Source: Cryptomeria japonica
Taxonomy: Eukaryota; Streptophyta; Pinopsida; Cupressales; Cupressaceae
Assembly (NCBI RefSeq): GCF_030272615.1
Contig: NC_081412.1
Location: 689,946,083 to 690,010,082, forward strand
Length of the DNA: 64,000 nt
Direction: 5' to 3'
Part shown: one piece after another, positions 36,617 to 48,766 of the stretch
Numbering within the stretch: the stretch's first letter is position 1
How the letters are laid out: the number at the start of each line of letters is the position of its first letter
Made by a program: the position numbers and the translations under genes
Notes under the pieces: model-generated
Database searches by the model: none
The model's input: the letters and a program-made list of their open reading frames with translations, nothing else
What the model was told of the DNA's origin: nothing

Positions 36617-37334
36617 TTACATATAAGGCTTTCGAATCACTTTTTTCGATAGATGATGATGCATGAAAAGAAGGTTCAGACTTTGCAGCTCCAGAGGTTC
36701 CAAATTCGTCAAGCTCAAAAGCAGATAATTTCCCACTCGGAATGTCTTTGTTAACTGAAGTATTGCCATTGTTCTCAATTCATTAATTGTAGTCACCTTC
36801 ATCTTGTAAGCTAGTGGAAGGGCTCTCAAGACTTTGGAAACTATTTCATCTTCATTCAGGGATCCTCCATAAAATTGAATTCCCATGACAATCTCATTTA
36901 CTCTTTCCATAAATGTAGCAATTCTTTCATTATCTTCCATCTTCAGGTTCTCATATCTTACCTCGTAACCATCAAGTTTAGCAATTTTGACAGTAGGATC
37001 ACCTTCATTCAGAATTTGCAATTTATCCCACATAACCTTTGCTGATGATTTATTAGTCAATCCCATGATTTGTTGATCAGTGAGTGTACACAAGAGGGCT
37101 TCTCTAGCTATGGAATCATTTTCAATATTCTTGTCCAATTCTGTAGGAGAAGGATTGCCAGATGTTAGATCATAAGGTGTATATCCTTTCTCAGTGATCT
37201 CCCAACTATCCTTGCCAAGACATCTAAGTTGAGTCTCCATTTAGATTTTTCATATCCCGTAACTTGTTCCATCAAGCTTGGGGATTTCTCTTTTGAAAAA
37301 TAGTTGCTAGTATATTTGAAGTATTATTTGCCAT
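36617..37334 (-). pseudogene. Copia gag (UBN2-type) remnant
   Basis: The longest open frame starts at 37240 (METQLRCLGKDSWEI) and runs 207 codons through MWDKLQILNEGD and GYEVRYENLKMEDNERI, typical of copia Gag. Family knowledge puts the true start farther upstream: ATG at 37334 (MANNTSNI), a one-base frameshift, then EIPKLDGTSYGI, a TGA where Trp is expected, KI, a TAA where Lys is expected, then METQ. So the visible ATG is an internal Met revealed by damage. Gag forms the virus-like particle. Confidence 0.85.
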
Positions 37335-37377
37335 AGGATCTACCTCAAGTGGTTAAGCTTCTACAAAAGAGGAGAAA

Positions 37378-37390
37378 AGTTCTGATACCA
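37378..37390 (-). other. Primer-binding site of the copia element
   Basis: The minus strand reads TGGTATCAGAACT, one change from the initiator tRNA-Met site TGGTATCAGAGC, two bases inside the 5' LTR. Confidence 0.9.
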
Positions 37391-37392
37391 AT

Positions 37393-38478
37393 TGTTAGGA
37401 TAACCGGTGGACAACTAAGGGGGGGGGGGGGGGGTGAATCAGTTGTCAACAGATTGTATTAATCAAACCTCTTTATAACCTTTAACTGGAGCACATAAAC
37501 ATTAAATACAGAAATGGGTATCGATAAGAAATAAAATAGAGAATTAACACAATGCAACCATACTACATAACAACTTGATTTGTACATGGAAAACCCAGTG
37601 AAGGAAAAAACCATGGTAAGAAGCCTACCCACAGTTAGATAATACTTCTGTAGAAAGTATGTGATATAATAGAGGGCCTACACATGTAAGAAGGCACACT
37701 ACCTAGAGCGTACTGCTCATTACAAAGGAGTCTCACTAACTACAAAAAGGTTATTACCACCTCAATATAATTGGACAACAATCCAGAAGAATAAACTGCT
37801 AGAGATAGCATCTACCATGCCTAATTACAGTCCCTGCTAAGCTCAATACCAAAGGCTTTTGACCTCTTACTTAAACCCAATTCGATCACCTATGATCGAA
37901 CAAATCTCCTTCACATATGATATTTTATTCCACGACCATGAACATATTTCACCACCACGACCTACAATGAGATCTTACATCAATTTTTACAAACCCTAAG
38001 GCCTAAACCAATTAGTTCAACCACCTAAAAGATATTACAATAAGATCATTACATACATCCATATTACAATGATATGCCATGTTGGCTCAAGACCAAAAGA
38101 ACATTAACCAATCCATAAAACATCTCGGTAACGTGTAGAGAACACATTAACATGATACCAGTCCATAACCTAGATAGGTACCAGACCTAAACTGGGTCCA
38201 CCATGCCAAAGCAATATCTCCAATCAGTCAAGGCATGATCAAGGATCACCTTCTGTTTCCTTAATTCCATCTAGAAGCTGCACCAAAACCACTTATGCAT
38301 CCTGTCAAAGATTCTCAGTAAAAGCTCTGTCGATAAAACCTTAAACCCTTACCGGTAACCAAAACCTGTCGACCGGTAACCAAAACCTGTCAATTGGTAA
38401 CCAACCAAAACAAGTAGTGTTGACATCAATGACAAAACATCAATGCAACACATAATCAATTCCTCCATATTGCCAACA
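37393..38478 (-). repeat. 5' LTR (minus orientation) of the copia element
   Basis: 1086 bp with the same ends as the 3' LTR. The G-run shared by these LTRs is expanded to 16 G at 37419-37434, against seven in the partner LTR. Confidence 0.95.
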
Positions 38479-38483
38479 AATTA

Positions 38484-39391
38484 ACTCTTCTATTCATGCA
38501 TTACACATAAACAAAAATAATTAATAATATATTCTTCATCTCTTTCTAATAAAGAATAATTAGCATTATTTGTTTCTTGTTTATTTATAAACACGAGTTG
38601 CACATTCAAAGAGCAATAAGGTCAAATAATTAAGTCTAATTTATCAAATTAATTATTATTACTATTATTTTATAACTAAATAATATAAAAAAAAATTTGA
38701 TTTGAAAGTAAATGATTTTTAAACATTTGACTAAATAATTTTATAGGAAAGTTTAGTTATTTTAATTATGTAATTATCTTAAATTAATTGTTTAATTAAT
38801 TCTTGTCTACACTATTGGATCATATTGGACAAATACCATATTAGGACCTAGTTCAACTTTCCCAATCACATGTTCACAAAATTAACTCATCATGAAACCT
38901 TAGTTGGATCATTAGTTAATTAATGATCACTATATAGCCATCCCAATGATTTTTTTATATTGCAATGATAACATAATTGATTATCTATTGAAAGCACTAG
39001 CATGCCAATAGTAAGATAAAAATGACCAATTAACATTCGATATCATGAATCTATGCATGTTACAATACTAAAATTTTTATTCAATTCACATAATAGACTA
39101 ACCAAAAAGGGATATTACATAAAACTTGCTAATCTTTCTAGAAATATATTTTTCTCGTGCAAAAATGAAGAATAAATTCTTACAATACCAAAATAAACTC
39201 TACATGGTTCTACACATTCTTAACAAGAAGTATATATATGATAAAATATCCAAGAACATGCAATAGTGTTATCCTTTCCTACCCACACATTCTTCCATCT
39301 ATATTTTATTTTGGGACACATGCTCACCATAAAGACATTTGCACATTGCACGTCCTTCCTACAAATATGCAATCCAAAGGTGGTGATTAAG
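38484..39391. other. AT-rich spacer
   Basis: No gene or repeat recognised. A hairpin (cattacac...gtgtaatg, about 39392-39423) lies at its right edge, overlapping the presumed start of the next LTR. Confidence 0.5.
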
Positions 39392-39416
39392 ACATTACAC
39401 CTACTCATTCTAGTAG

Positions 39417-40355
39417 TGTAATGCCTCCTTCTATGAGCACCAACATCATGATTCCTTTTTGGGCTCCATTTCTTACCTTTTTGCTTCTTCTAGGCTCTCT
39501 ACACAATCTTTTATGCTTTAATAGAATATTTTTCCACTTCGTCCATTATTATCATGCTTGTTTGTTGTGCTTCCATCATTTTCACAACTTCACATGTTTG
39601 AGGAACTGGTTCCCATCTTCACTCTAGCAAGCTTTCCACTTATTGGTGTTGGAGGGGGGTTTCTTCTTCCTCCTTTATTACGTTTTTCATTTATATATCT
39701 CTATGAGCATATCATTTGTATTGTCTTTCTTTTATTTTTCCTTTCATCATCATTTATCTATGTATGAATCTTGGTTGTCTGTGGAGGTGGAAGCACCAAA
39801 ATAGGGGTTTTAATTCGACAAGCCTCAAAATCACAACCCAAACATTTTTGTCCTTGTATTTTTTGTGTGAAGGTTTGTCAAAGGGAAGAATTACATTAAC
39901 TAGAAGCTTCATCCATTGGACCTTGTGAGTTTTCTCTTCTTCTTGCTCTTTCATTTGTGTGTTTAATTTTGTTCAATGTTTTTCCATATTTCTATGACAT
40001 CTAGTGTGTAAATCCTAAATGTCTAATTGCTTTTGTACTTAATTTCTGGTGTGGCCTTTATGTCTTTTCCATACAAGACAATAGCACATCATGTTGTCAT
40101 CCTCGACCCACACGTGGGTCATGGATATAGAGATTACAAAATCTGTTAGATGGTCTCTATGACCGGTACTTTCAAGTTTGGTTGTTGAAATACATTTATT
40201 AGCTAGCATTAGCTATTTTGGTTCTTTTCTTTCATCCTAGTGGGTAAAATTGGAGGTCACAAGGCTTCAAAGGTTTTCTCTAAGTGGAGAGGAGGTTAGT
40301 GGTTCCTTGAGGGATTTGACCATCTTTCAAAGTGGCTCACTTTTCCTAGTTGACA
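39417..40355 (+). repeat. Presumed 5' LTR of a decayed Ty3-type element
   Basis: The right boundary is supported: sequence ending TTGACA is followed by TTT and a primer-binding site. The left boundary at TGTAATGCC is a guess from the TG rule. I found no partner LTR downstream, so the 939 bp length is uncertain. Confidence 0.4.
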
Positions 40356-40358
40356 TTT

Positions 40359-40377
40359 TGGTGAACCCAACATGAAC
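40359..40377 (+). other. Primer-binding site, tRNA-Trp type
   Basis: TGGTGAACCCAACATGAAC differs by two bases from the site at 55402-55420. The unaltered form is the complement of the plant tRNA-Trp 3' end (...TTCACGTCGGGTTCACCA, recalled from memory). Confidence 0.7.
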
Positions 40378-40501
40378 TCATCTCTTATGTGGAGTCAATT
40401 TTAAAAAAAAATACTTTTTATCAAAACAAATAATTTAGTGCTTGTGTTAGTTTTCTCTCTTTCACATTATTGAGGTTTTTAGAGCGTTGTGGAGCTCATC
40501 A

Positions 40502-42340
40502 ATGGGCTTTACAACCCAAACTACTTCTAGGGTTGTTGTGAGGAGGACTTCTACACCTAACATCTCATCAAATCACTATAGTCCTAGGATGCCTGGCTTG
40601 ATGTTCTCTAGGATTATAGATCCAGATGATCCTTTTGCTTCTTGATCCTTGCCTAAAGGTATTAGCCTAGGAGGCCCTTCTACATCCAATTCACAACCTA
40701 ATTCCTAAAACAATACTTTGATGAGTAGCCCTCCAGGGTCTCCTCCTGCTATTAACTATGAATCTTATCTGATGATTCCATTTAATCAGATTCAATCTTT
40801 AGAGGAGAACAAGAGGTGTTTTAAAGGGTTCTTGAATCAAGAGAGTGTTCTCCTCTAGGTTGGTCCTATTATTAGCAATTTTAAAGGCATGCTCATCTTA
40901 GATAGTAAAGGCCTAGAGGTGTTAAGGGTGTTGTCTATGATTGTGAGACCTTATGTTCCCCTTATTAAAGCTAACACCATGGGGGCTTCACTAGCTGGAA
41001 ATATTATATCACGTGAATTCATATTGGGGGGTTTAATACCCCAAAAATGAGGGTACAATATATTTGTCTATTAGTGAAAATAGGGGGTTTTTTAATTCAG
41101 AATATGAAAAAAGCAATATTTGGTGAAAATAAGGGGGATTTTAATTCAACCTATATATTGGGAGGGGGTGACCAAAATGAGTTTAGGGCAATAATTTTTG
41201 AAAATAGGGAGATTTTTTAGTATGCCATGAACGCACGTTCTATAACCGAGGTTCACTAAGTGAAGAGATCAATTAGTCTGATACCATTAGTTCTCAGATT
41301 GGTGTTGCATTCATGATGTGTCAATTTACATGGTGGATATTAGACCTATTGTTGATCATGTAACTGGTGGTACTATTTTGAGCATCAATGTTTCTCAAAC
41401 TCCCTTGGGGTATACTGGTATGACCACTAACTCTTATGTTGTCACTTTTTTTGCTCATGCTACCTCTATTAATATTAGTGTGGGTGCTAGTTGTGGCCTT
41501 GGTGTTGGCACTGGTTTTGGTGTTGGTGGTGGTTCTTGTCCCCATTTCTTTACTGCTATGCATGATTTTCCTCCTCCACCTAATAATTCTATCATAAATA
41601 CCATTTTACAAAACATGGGATAGTTGCAATGTAACATCTCACCAATGTTGTGTCTGTTACTAACCAATCCTCACTCCCACCATATTATCGTCACAGTCCA
41701 CTTGCATTGAAAATATTGAACACCAACCTTCCCCAAGGGGCTGAGATGTTGAAGTTTGATTAGTACAATTGAGATTGAGATCAGCATAAGTATATTGATT
41801 CTTTTATGACTTTTTTCAATGATTATCACAATCTGGACTATGTTCTAGTGAAACTATTCTCCCAATCTCTTAAGGGGACTAGGTTAGAATGGTATAGTTC
41901 TTTACTAGATCATTCTAATTATGTATTTGATTAATTAATTGACACATTTTTCAAATTGTTGCAATCAAACATTGGTAGCATGGTCACTATAGCTAACCTT
42001 GTTCACTATAAACAAAGATCAAATGAGAAAATCACTAATTTTATCTCACATTATCAATCTATATTGACTAAAGTACCCTTTGCCCTATGAGAATGTAATA
42101 TTCAAATAGGAAATATTCAAGTAGCATTGAGGGAAAAATTCACTGATTATCAGCATATGTTGACTTGGTTCAAAGATTCTGCTCTAAACTCTCATATTGA
42201 TGCCTTTGTGGGTGCATCTTCCTCAAATGAGTCTAGAAAGAACAAAATTGTGGCAAATTTAATTACTATTCCTTAGGCAACTAAGAGAAATACACATGAG
42301 CCTTAGAGAAATTTGGAGAAATTTGGTTTTCACCAAGTTA
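40502..42340 (+). pseudogene. Ty3-type gag remnant, heavily decayed
   Basis: From ATG 40502 (MGFTTQTTSRVVVRRTSTP) the frame is crossed by stops and an inserted repeat block (about 41030-41225). From about 41740 capsid blocks are readable: KLFSQSLKGTRLEWYSSLLD, VTIANLVHYKQRSNEKITNF and SHYQSILTKVPF. They align with LQWYCSLPSYS, KVTLIDLMHCKQ and DFIGRYKHLYAQISF of the ORF at 58.5-61.9 kb, so the two elements are related. A zinc-binding remnant (HVPSHDTEHCMC) follows near 42470. Many stops are TAG or TAA. Confidence 0.75.
41030..41225 (+). repeat. Degenerate repeat inside the gag remnant
   Basis: Three to four imperfect copies of a unit like gaaaatagggggnttttt-aattca occur. It splits the gag-like reading before and after, so it is an insertion or expansion. 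Confidence 0.6.
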
Positions 42341-42689
42341 TCTAATTTCTAATTGAGTATATTGTAAAAATTATTGAAAGATAACCTGGTGACTCTTCCT
42401 AAGCTTAGACCACTTCTTGACAATATACCATATTTTCATTAGTATAATGGTTCAAAGTTTTGCCAATATCATCACGTGCCTAGCCATGATACTGAACATT
42501 GTATGTGTTAGTGATATATTGTCCAGGACCATATAGATAGTGGTGCCATCTAGGTTGGTGATAAGAAGAAAAAATCTAATAAGTTTTAAGGAAAACAATG
42601 AGCTCCAAATATAAATCGATTTGTTTCTTCCACATTCATCAAATTTCATCGTTGCATCATTTGATCTTGCATCAAGTGATGAACCTTAT

Positions 42690-43175
42690 GTAAATATGGT
42701 CACTATCACTATGATCTTACCCCCAAGCTAGAGGACAAAATATTCTAACATATCTTTCACAACTCTAGATGCTCTATATTATGGGGATCCTACTCCTCTC
42801 TATATCTCAACAAAGATAAATGATCATACTATTATAGGTGTGATGGTTGACCATTCGTGTAGAGTTGATGTTATTAAAAAAGAGGCTATATTTATTAATA
42901 GACCTCATTGGTAGGTATATGCCAAGTGTAGTGATACTATTTAGATGCATGATAGGCTATCCATTCCACCTTTGGGTTGCACCACCTTGTTGGTCCTTGT
43001 GGGACCCAAGGCGATATCTAGTACATTTGTTGTTATCCTTGAGTTGAATCTATTCCATATAAAACTAGGTATTCCCTAGCTAGTTATTATGGATGTAGTC
43101 TCCTTAGAGGTACACAAATGTTTGAAGTTTCCTCATGAGGGTATAATGCATATTATCCAAGATACTAGATACTAG
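42690..43175 (+). pseudogene. Ty3-type protease-like remnant
   Basis: The reading gives ALYYGDPTPLYISTKINDHT, IIGVMVDHSCRVDVI (position of the active-site Asp) and, after a frame change, IKLGIP-stop-LVIMDVVS and HKCLKFPHEG. These align with DGPLYIVAKVKNT, RGVLIDPSCMVNII, VKLGYPWLSSMK and HKCLKFPHNG of the ORF at 58.5-61.9 kb. The active site reads D-H-S in place of D-[ST]-G, which, with the stops, makes this a dead copy. Confidence 0.7.
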
Positions 43176-44580
43176 TCATTGGTGGCATGTGGGGGTTGTT
43201 CGCTTGATCATTTTTTTGACCTACTTAGTGCCTAAATTGGTTTAGCCTAAGTATTGAATTTTTGGCTCCTAATGCATGTGTTTCATCTCCTCCATCATTG
43301 TCTTCTCTTATACTACAACGTGTTGTGTCCTTCACTCCCTCTTCATCAAGAGTTAAGGACAAACATATTCCTTAAGGTAGAACTCCTCATTTTCTAAGGA
43401 CTATGTAGCCTTTTATGGTGTCTTCCATTCCTACAGTTGTTCCCAACACAAACAAGGGAAAGACACCCACACTGTCAAATTTAAGGGCTTCCCTCCATTT
43501 GAGCTACTTATTCTAGCTAATATCCCTCACCCTTCTCAATATGGTAAGGTTAGACATCCACCTTATGCTTGTCCTTCACCTTTGGCTACTATATCTCATC
43601 CTCTGAGGGTGCCCCCTATTTCTATGACTGCTCCTAGAGAAAAACAAGGAAATAAGTTCGTGACTAAGCCTACAATAATTTTTATAATGACACCTCCAAC
43701 CTCATCAATTGGGCCTTCTTCTCTTTCGACAATGAGTCAATAGATTCTCATATAGAGAAGGATGTTACTGTACCTTCTTAGGCTTCTCTTCTTGGTCCCC
43801 ATCTATGTCGGAGCCAACTTGCACATGTGTATAAGTGTCATTTGTGGGTGATGGCTCGGGAATGTGAGACCGCTTTGAGGTTTGAGGGTGAGTCATTGGT
43901 ATCCAAGCTTCTACTCTAGCTATGTTCATGCCTGATTCTTCTCTCATTTCTCTTTCTACTAATTTTTTATCTACATCTTCTTCCACTCCATCTTCTATGT
44001 TGCTTCACACTACCATGGGTACTATAGATGAACCTCACCCTAAATAGGTATAAGTATTCATCACTCTATCCTTGGAGCCAATACTCATCACCTCATTTCT
44101 AGATATCCCTACATTCTCCCAATCAAATTACATGTTTCATACATAGGTTATGTCCAGTGTTAAATTGTCTTAATCTCCTTCTTCACCTTTGCATCTTCAT
44201 TGTAGCTTTCTTATGGTCTTCAGACCTCCTATAGTTGATATAAGGCCTTTGCCTCTACAATAGCCTAATTGCAAGTTTGAGCAAGGCTTTGTTCTCGAGT
44301 TTCACTATAAAAAAAATGGTTTTGGTGACCTCTTTGTCTGCCTATATGTTTGTAGTGGAGGAGGATCCACCTTCTTCAAAGTTTGTCATCACCCCTCTTT
44401 CCAAGGTTGGTTGTGCAACTTCTATTTCATTGTCACACACTGACTCAACTGCCTCATCTACACAAGGGAATTTATTTGAATTTTTAAAGGGCATTATAGC
44501 ATTGTCTATAATATTTACATGGTCATTGACTCTTGCCTCTCAAGAGATCTTGGATGAGAATGTTGAGGCTACATAATCCT
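43176..44580 (+). pseudogene. C-terminal Pro/Ser-rich linker of the same decayed element
   Basis: The plus-strand reading stays Pro/Ser/Thr-rich with stops, like the low-complexity region after the protease in the 58.5-61.9 kb ORF. ORF 44277-44576 is part of this. No RT or integrase motif is found. Confidence 0.45.
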
Positions 44581-45800
44581 TGGCTCTTGTTGTTGGTGAG
44601 GTGTCTAGTATTGCCCTATGATTGTCCCTCTCCAGGTTTGTCATCCCTCCCTATATGATCAAGATTGGGAGGACAATGATCTAATGGGTGGATTTCTAGG
44701 ATAGTACTCTTCTTATCTTTTACATTAGCATGTTCCTTTTTTGCTCCTTAAATGATTTACTTTACATGTTTGTTCCCTCTTGAAGGACCCAAGTTACTTT
44801 GTAGGTGCTTGAATATAGGGGGTAATATCTATTTTTATATTCTTGTGCTCTCCTGGGGGATCAAAGTTACTTTGTAGGTTCTTGGGAATAAGGGATTATC
44901 TGTCATTTTCTTCTTCTATTTGTATCATCTTTTCTTCTTTTTGTCATATCTTGACTTTTAGCATTCAAGGATGATGAAAAGCATTAGTGGCATTTAGGGC
45001 TTCTTCCATGTTGACCCATTTTTTTTATTTTATCTTTGTCTTCATATTCCTTTCTTTAGATGTGAAAATTTTAGGAACATGATGAGTAACTCATAGGTAG
45101 ATATATATACAATATAATTTCACTGCTATGAGTTCGTCTAATGTTGAATAATTAGATCCCCTATCTCTTTTTGCATTTTTGTTGATGATGTGGGTATCAT
45201 GTGTCATTTGTTGCAAGGTGGTATTCCATGAAAACATCTAGTTATGTTGACATGACCCATGTCTTCTCCTTAGAATGACGTGTGTTCCCTCTGAGTAATG
45301 CATATCATTCTAAGGGGGCTATCATATTTGCATTCATATTATATTTATTTCAAATCTTTTTTTACCTATTTCCTTTGTTGGGGGAAAACCACTACCTAAA
45401 TTAATCATAAATCTCTTATGGGGCTATCCCACAATGTGGTTTGCAACAATCACATGATCCCTTACCGTATGGCTATCTAGCATAACACAACTTGCTACCC
45501 ATACTAACACCATTTAACAATCTTTTATCTCTATGATCATTATCTTGCAATTTGTGTTTGATCATTAATCATTTTTGTAAATCTAATTTTTTTATTTTTC
45601 ATCTATGATGTTTGTTTGTAGCTAACATATGTGTGATGATTCATCTCAACAAAATCTCATGAAGTTCCATGTCTCTTCCCTAGAGAGAACTCCACATAGA
45701 TAGAGTATTTTTCTTCCCCTTCCTATCACGATATAATCTTCTTAACTAGGCGTGTGCACAAAGATGGTGGTCAGAAAAGTGGACACCACCCAAAAAAAAC
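44581..45800. other. Non-coding, possible 3' part of the decayed Ty3-type element
   Basis: Two partly repeated phrases (gacccaagttactttgtaggtgcttg near 44790 and gatcaaagttactttgtaggttcttg near 44862) and purine runs (atagggggtaat) suggest the 3' end of an LTR element. No LTR partner of 39417-40355 could be matched. Confidence 0.35.
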
Positions 45801-45810
45801 TTGGAAAAAT

Positions 45811-46022
45811 AGGCAGCGCATACGCGGTTTTAAAATTTCAAATTCCTGCGTACATGCTTAAGTTTGTTCTTCCCGAGCCTAGAAAAGGTAGCGCGTACAC
45901 GCTAAGCTTAGGAAACTGAGCGCGTACACGCTACGCCTAGGAAAATTAGTGTGTATGCGTTGCTTATAGGAAAATGAGCGCGTACGTGCTAATAATCCTA
46001 GTAAAACTGCGTACGCGGTGCC
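45811..46022 (+). repeat. Left subterminal repeat cluster
   Basis: Seven copies of a near-palindromic ~12 bp motif occur in about 210 bp: agcgcatacgcgg, ctgcgtacatgc, agcgcgtacacgcta (twice), gtgtgtatgcgt, agcgcgtacgtgcta and tgcgtacgcggtgc. Such clusters near ends are known transposase-binding arrays in CACTA and other DNA transposons; the role here is inference. Confidence 0.7.
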
Positions 46023-46143
46023 TGATGAAAAAAGTTTTTAAAAAAAACTGGGTCCTCATTTACCTGAAAAATGTGTTTTTTACTCTTTTTTTCCCATTTT
46101 TTAAGCTAAACTGTGAACGAGGTGTGAAATTTGTCCTCAAGCT

Positions 46144-48766
46144 ATGGATCAAGGTTAGTTTTTTTTTTTTTTGTCTTTCTTTCTAGTTTATGCAATTTGT
46201 TTTACATTTTGAATTTAATTTCATTAATTTTGATTAGGTTTTTTCATTTTTTGTTTCAAAAACCAGATTCTTCTAATCCAGAACAAGAACAACCAAATGC
46301 ACCTCCTGAAAACCCACAAGAACAATCAAATGCACCTCCTGAAAACACACAAGAACAACCCCCAATTCCTCCTTTTGATCGTGCAGCCGAAACACAGGAA
46401 GAATTAATTAATCAGTTAGGGCAAAATACATCCAAAATCAATAGACTGATTGTAAAATTGAAAACTTTTGAACTTGACCAGCATCAATCCCTCGCCACTA
46501 GCCTAGAAACATTAGCTAGTGGTGCCATAGTTGTTTCCACTGAAATTACCAAATGGGGAAGCTTTAGGGATAGGTGTCGTCAATTCTATGCCAATGGGCT
46601 ATCATACGATGGAGTTAAAAACAAAAATATTTCTAAACAACAAATATGTGCCCTTTGTGTTGACCCCAAAACTGGTCAGTCATTACCTCCTAATGCAAAG
46701 AGGTTTCCCATACATTGTGTACCAATGTGCAGATGAAGAATCTTTTTTGGCAAAGGTGGTGGATGGTCTTTAACGATCCACCTTGTAATAATTATGAGGT
46801 GCCATTATATTTTTTGAGAAAAATATATTGTGAGTTTGTGCTCAATGTGTGCCCAAATTATTTTGACATGAGAGAGTTTCATGGTAGAGGTAGTGGCTCT
46901 GCCCAAGATAGACCTAGAGCCCGTAGGCGATTAGTCATGGAGAGTCACTGCCCCCTAGCACCCAAACCCAAGGTGCATCAGGTTGTCCCATTAGAGCTGA
47001 AAGAGTCGATGGAGCTACAGACTCTTCAGGTGGCCACAACATTGACTGGTGCCATCATCTAGCATGGGACATCATTAGCACACCCTATTGTATTGGATGA
47101 TGAGCCATTAGAGGGTGACAAAGAGCCCATCGAGCATATGTGTGTCAGTTGCTCGTGGATATGCTCGGGGATAGATGATGCAGCCGGTGCAGATGGATAC
47201 TCATATCATCTATGCACAATTTGTAGTTGTAGATGTTAGACTCACACGGTTGAGGATGTCGCGTTGACAGATGAGTTGATGGACATGGTGTTTGCCCATG
47301 AGCCACAGACACAGGTGTGTTGATTTGAATTCATAACATTTTATTTATCAGTCACTTTAATTTTGTAATTACATAAATGAATTTTCATTTATACATCGAT
47401 TTAAATTGAGACAAATAATATGCATTTCAGGATGCAGTAGCGGTATCCCATACACCTCCCCCAGTTACCACAGCTGCAACTTCGACGCCTGAGGTATAAA
47501 TTTTGTAACATGTTAAAATAGAATAGTACACTTTGAATTCAAAAAAATACAAGATATACTAACTATCTTTAATGCTTGGTCCAATTTCTGGTTTGTAGGT
47601 GTTGACAGGGGATGAAATGTCCCAGATTGATGACATCACGCTGTCGGTGATCGATTTTGGCCTACAAGACTATACGGTATCATATTTTGTACAACTCTTT
47701 TTATGTATTGTTTTGATGGAATATGCAAGTCATTTCATTTTATATTTTTAAAATTATGTTTAATTTATTATCTGTACTAATATCTCATGTTAATTTTTTG
47801 TTTTTAGGGCACCCCCTCCACGTCTAGGGCTCGTCTGAAGAAAAAGAATATCTCGAAGACGCCAAAACGTGTGAAGAAGGTAATTGAACACATTTTTAGT
47901 TGTACAATTGTTTGAAAATGTTGAAATCAAGTATCAGTTGGGGTTTGTAGATTGATTAGTGTTTTTTGTCTTTTTTACATGTACAACGACCATTGAGCTT
48001 TGTGGATATGTTGAATGCACCTGATTCACCCGCAAAACAAGAGAGGGTGGAGGTATGTATCTCTACTTTATTTTCTTGATTTCATGATTATATGCACGCA
48101 TACATGTCAACTTGTGATATATTATAATCTTATATTTTTTTCATATAGCAAATATCCATACCTATTTCGTCAATGGAAAACCCTCCTCCTTGCACTGGAG
48201 AAGCATATTAGGATCCGGTGCACTTTTGTTTGATATGTAAAATTAATTGTTTTCAACCTTCAATACTTATCATTATATTAATTGTATTTAATCTTTGTAC
48301 ATTTTTTGTATAGGTAATAGTGACCATTTCTACATTGATGGTGAGCCATCCTTAGTCCATTGGAGAAGCATCTGAGGCACAGGTACATCATTGTTCTCTA
48401 TATTATAGCTTTTAAGTATTTTTGATATATTTATGTTAGTACATTGTATTAATTGTACATTTAATCTACAATAGACTCCTTCACGGTACGACCATAATGT
48501 GGATCCATTTAAGTATGTCTTCAAGAAAACTCCTAAGAGTGACAAGGAGAGGAGAGCGAAGACATTAGCTCTTGGATCAGTCGATGAAGTAATCTACATT
48601 TCAATTGCAAAGGAATTAAAGTTAAATGCATAGTTATGATGTCAATTGTGAACTATTTTCTACAAAAGAATTCTAACTTGGCTTTTGAATTATGGTTTTG
48701 CAGCCATCTACAAAGCCGCATACTACACTGAAGAGGCTTGATTTTGATGATCCACCAGAAGTTTAG
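46144..48766 (+). pseudogene. Gene A: multi-exon gene of unknown function
   Basis: ATG 46144 (MDQ), intron 46154-46266, then a long exon to 47314. Small exons follow at 47431-47493, 47599-47676, 47808-47879, about 47987-48052, 48149-48217, 48314-48382, 48475-48588 and 48704-48766 (TAG). Each of these eight is a multiple of three, and the introns have GT and AG, except the acceptor before 47987, which reads AA. The N-terminus repeats PPENTQEQ-like Gln/Pro units, then ELINQLGQNTSKINRLIVKL (possibly coiled coil) and a conserved-looking RDRCRQFYANGLSYDGVKN. Later exons are Pro/Ser/Lys-rich, with a basic stretch ARLKKKNISKTPKRVKK that resembles a nuclear localisation signal. Damage: two frameshifts near 46705 and 46768, and TAG stops at 47060, 47237, 48209 and 48353. 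Length would be about 550 residues. I do not recognise the family. Confidence 0.7.

Larger units (their letters stand above)
31719..38478 (-). mobile_element. Structurally complete Ty1/copia retrotransposon, 6760 bp
   Basis: Two LTRs (1099 and 1086 bp), a 5 bp TSD (AATTA), a primer site for initiator tRNA-Met and a purine tract bracket minus-strand Gag, protease, integrase, RT and RNase H in that order. Integrase before RT is the Ty1/copia order. All domains are present but the polyprotein is broken by several stops and frameshifts. The C-terminal 619 codons remain open. LTR identity looks near 90% by eye, so the insertion is old. Confidence 0.95.

Noticed and set aside
39417-45800. A full LTR pair for the decayed Ty3-type element
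   Set aside because: I looked for a copy of 39417-40355 downstream and saw no convincing match, so only a presumed left LTR is listed.
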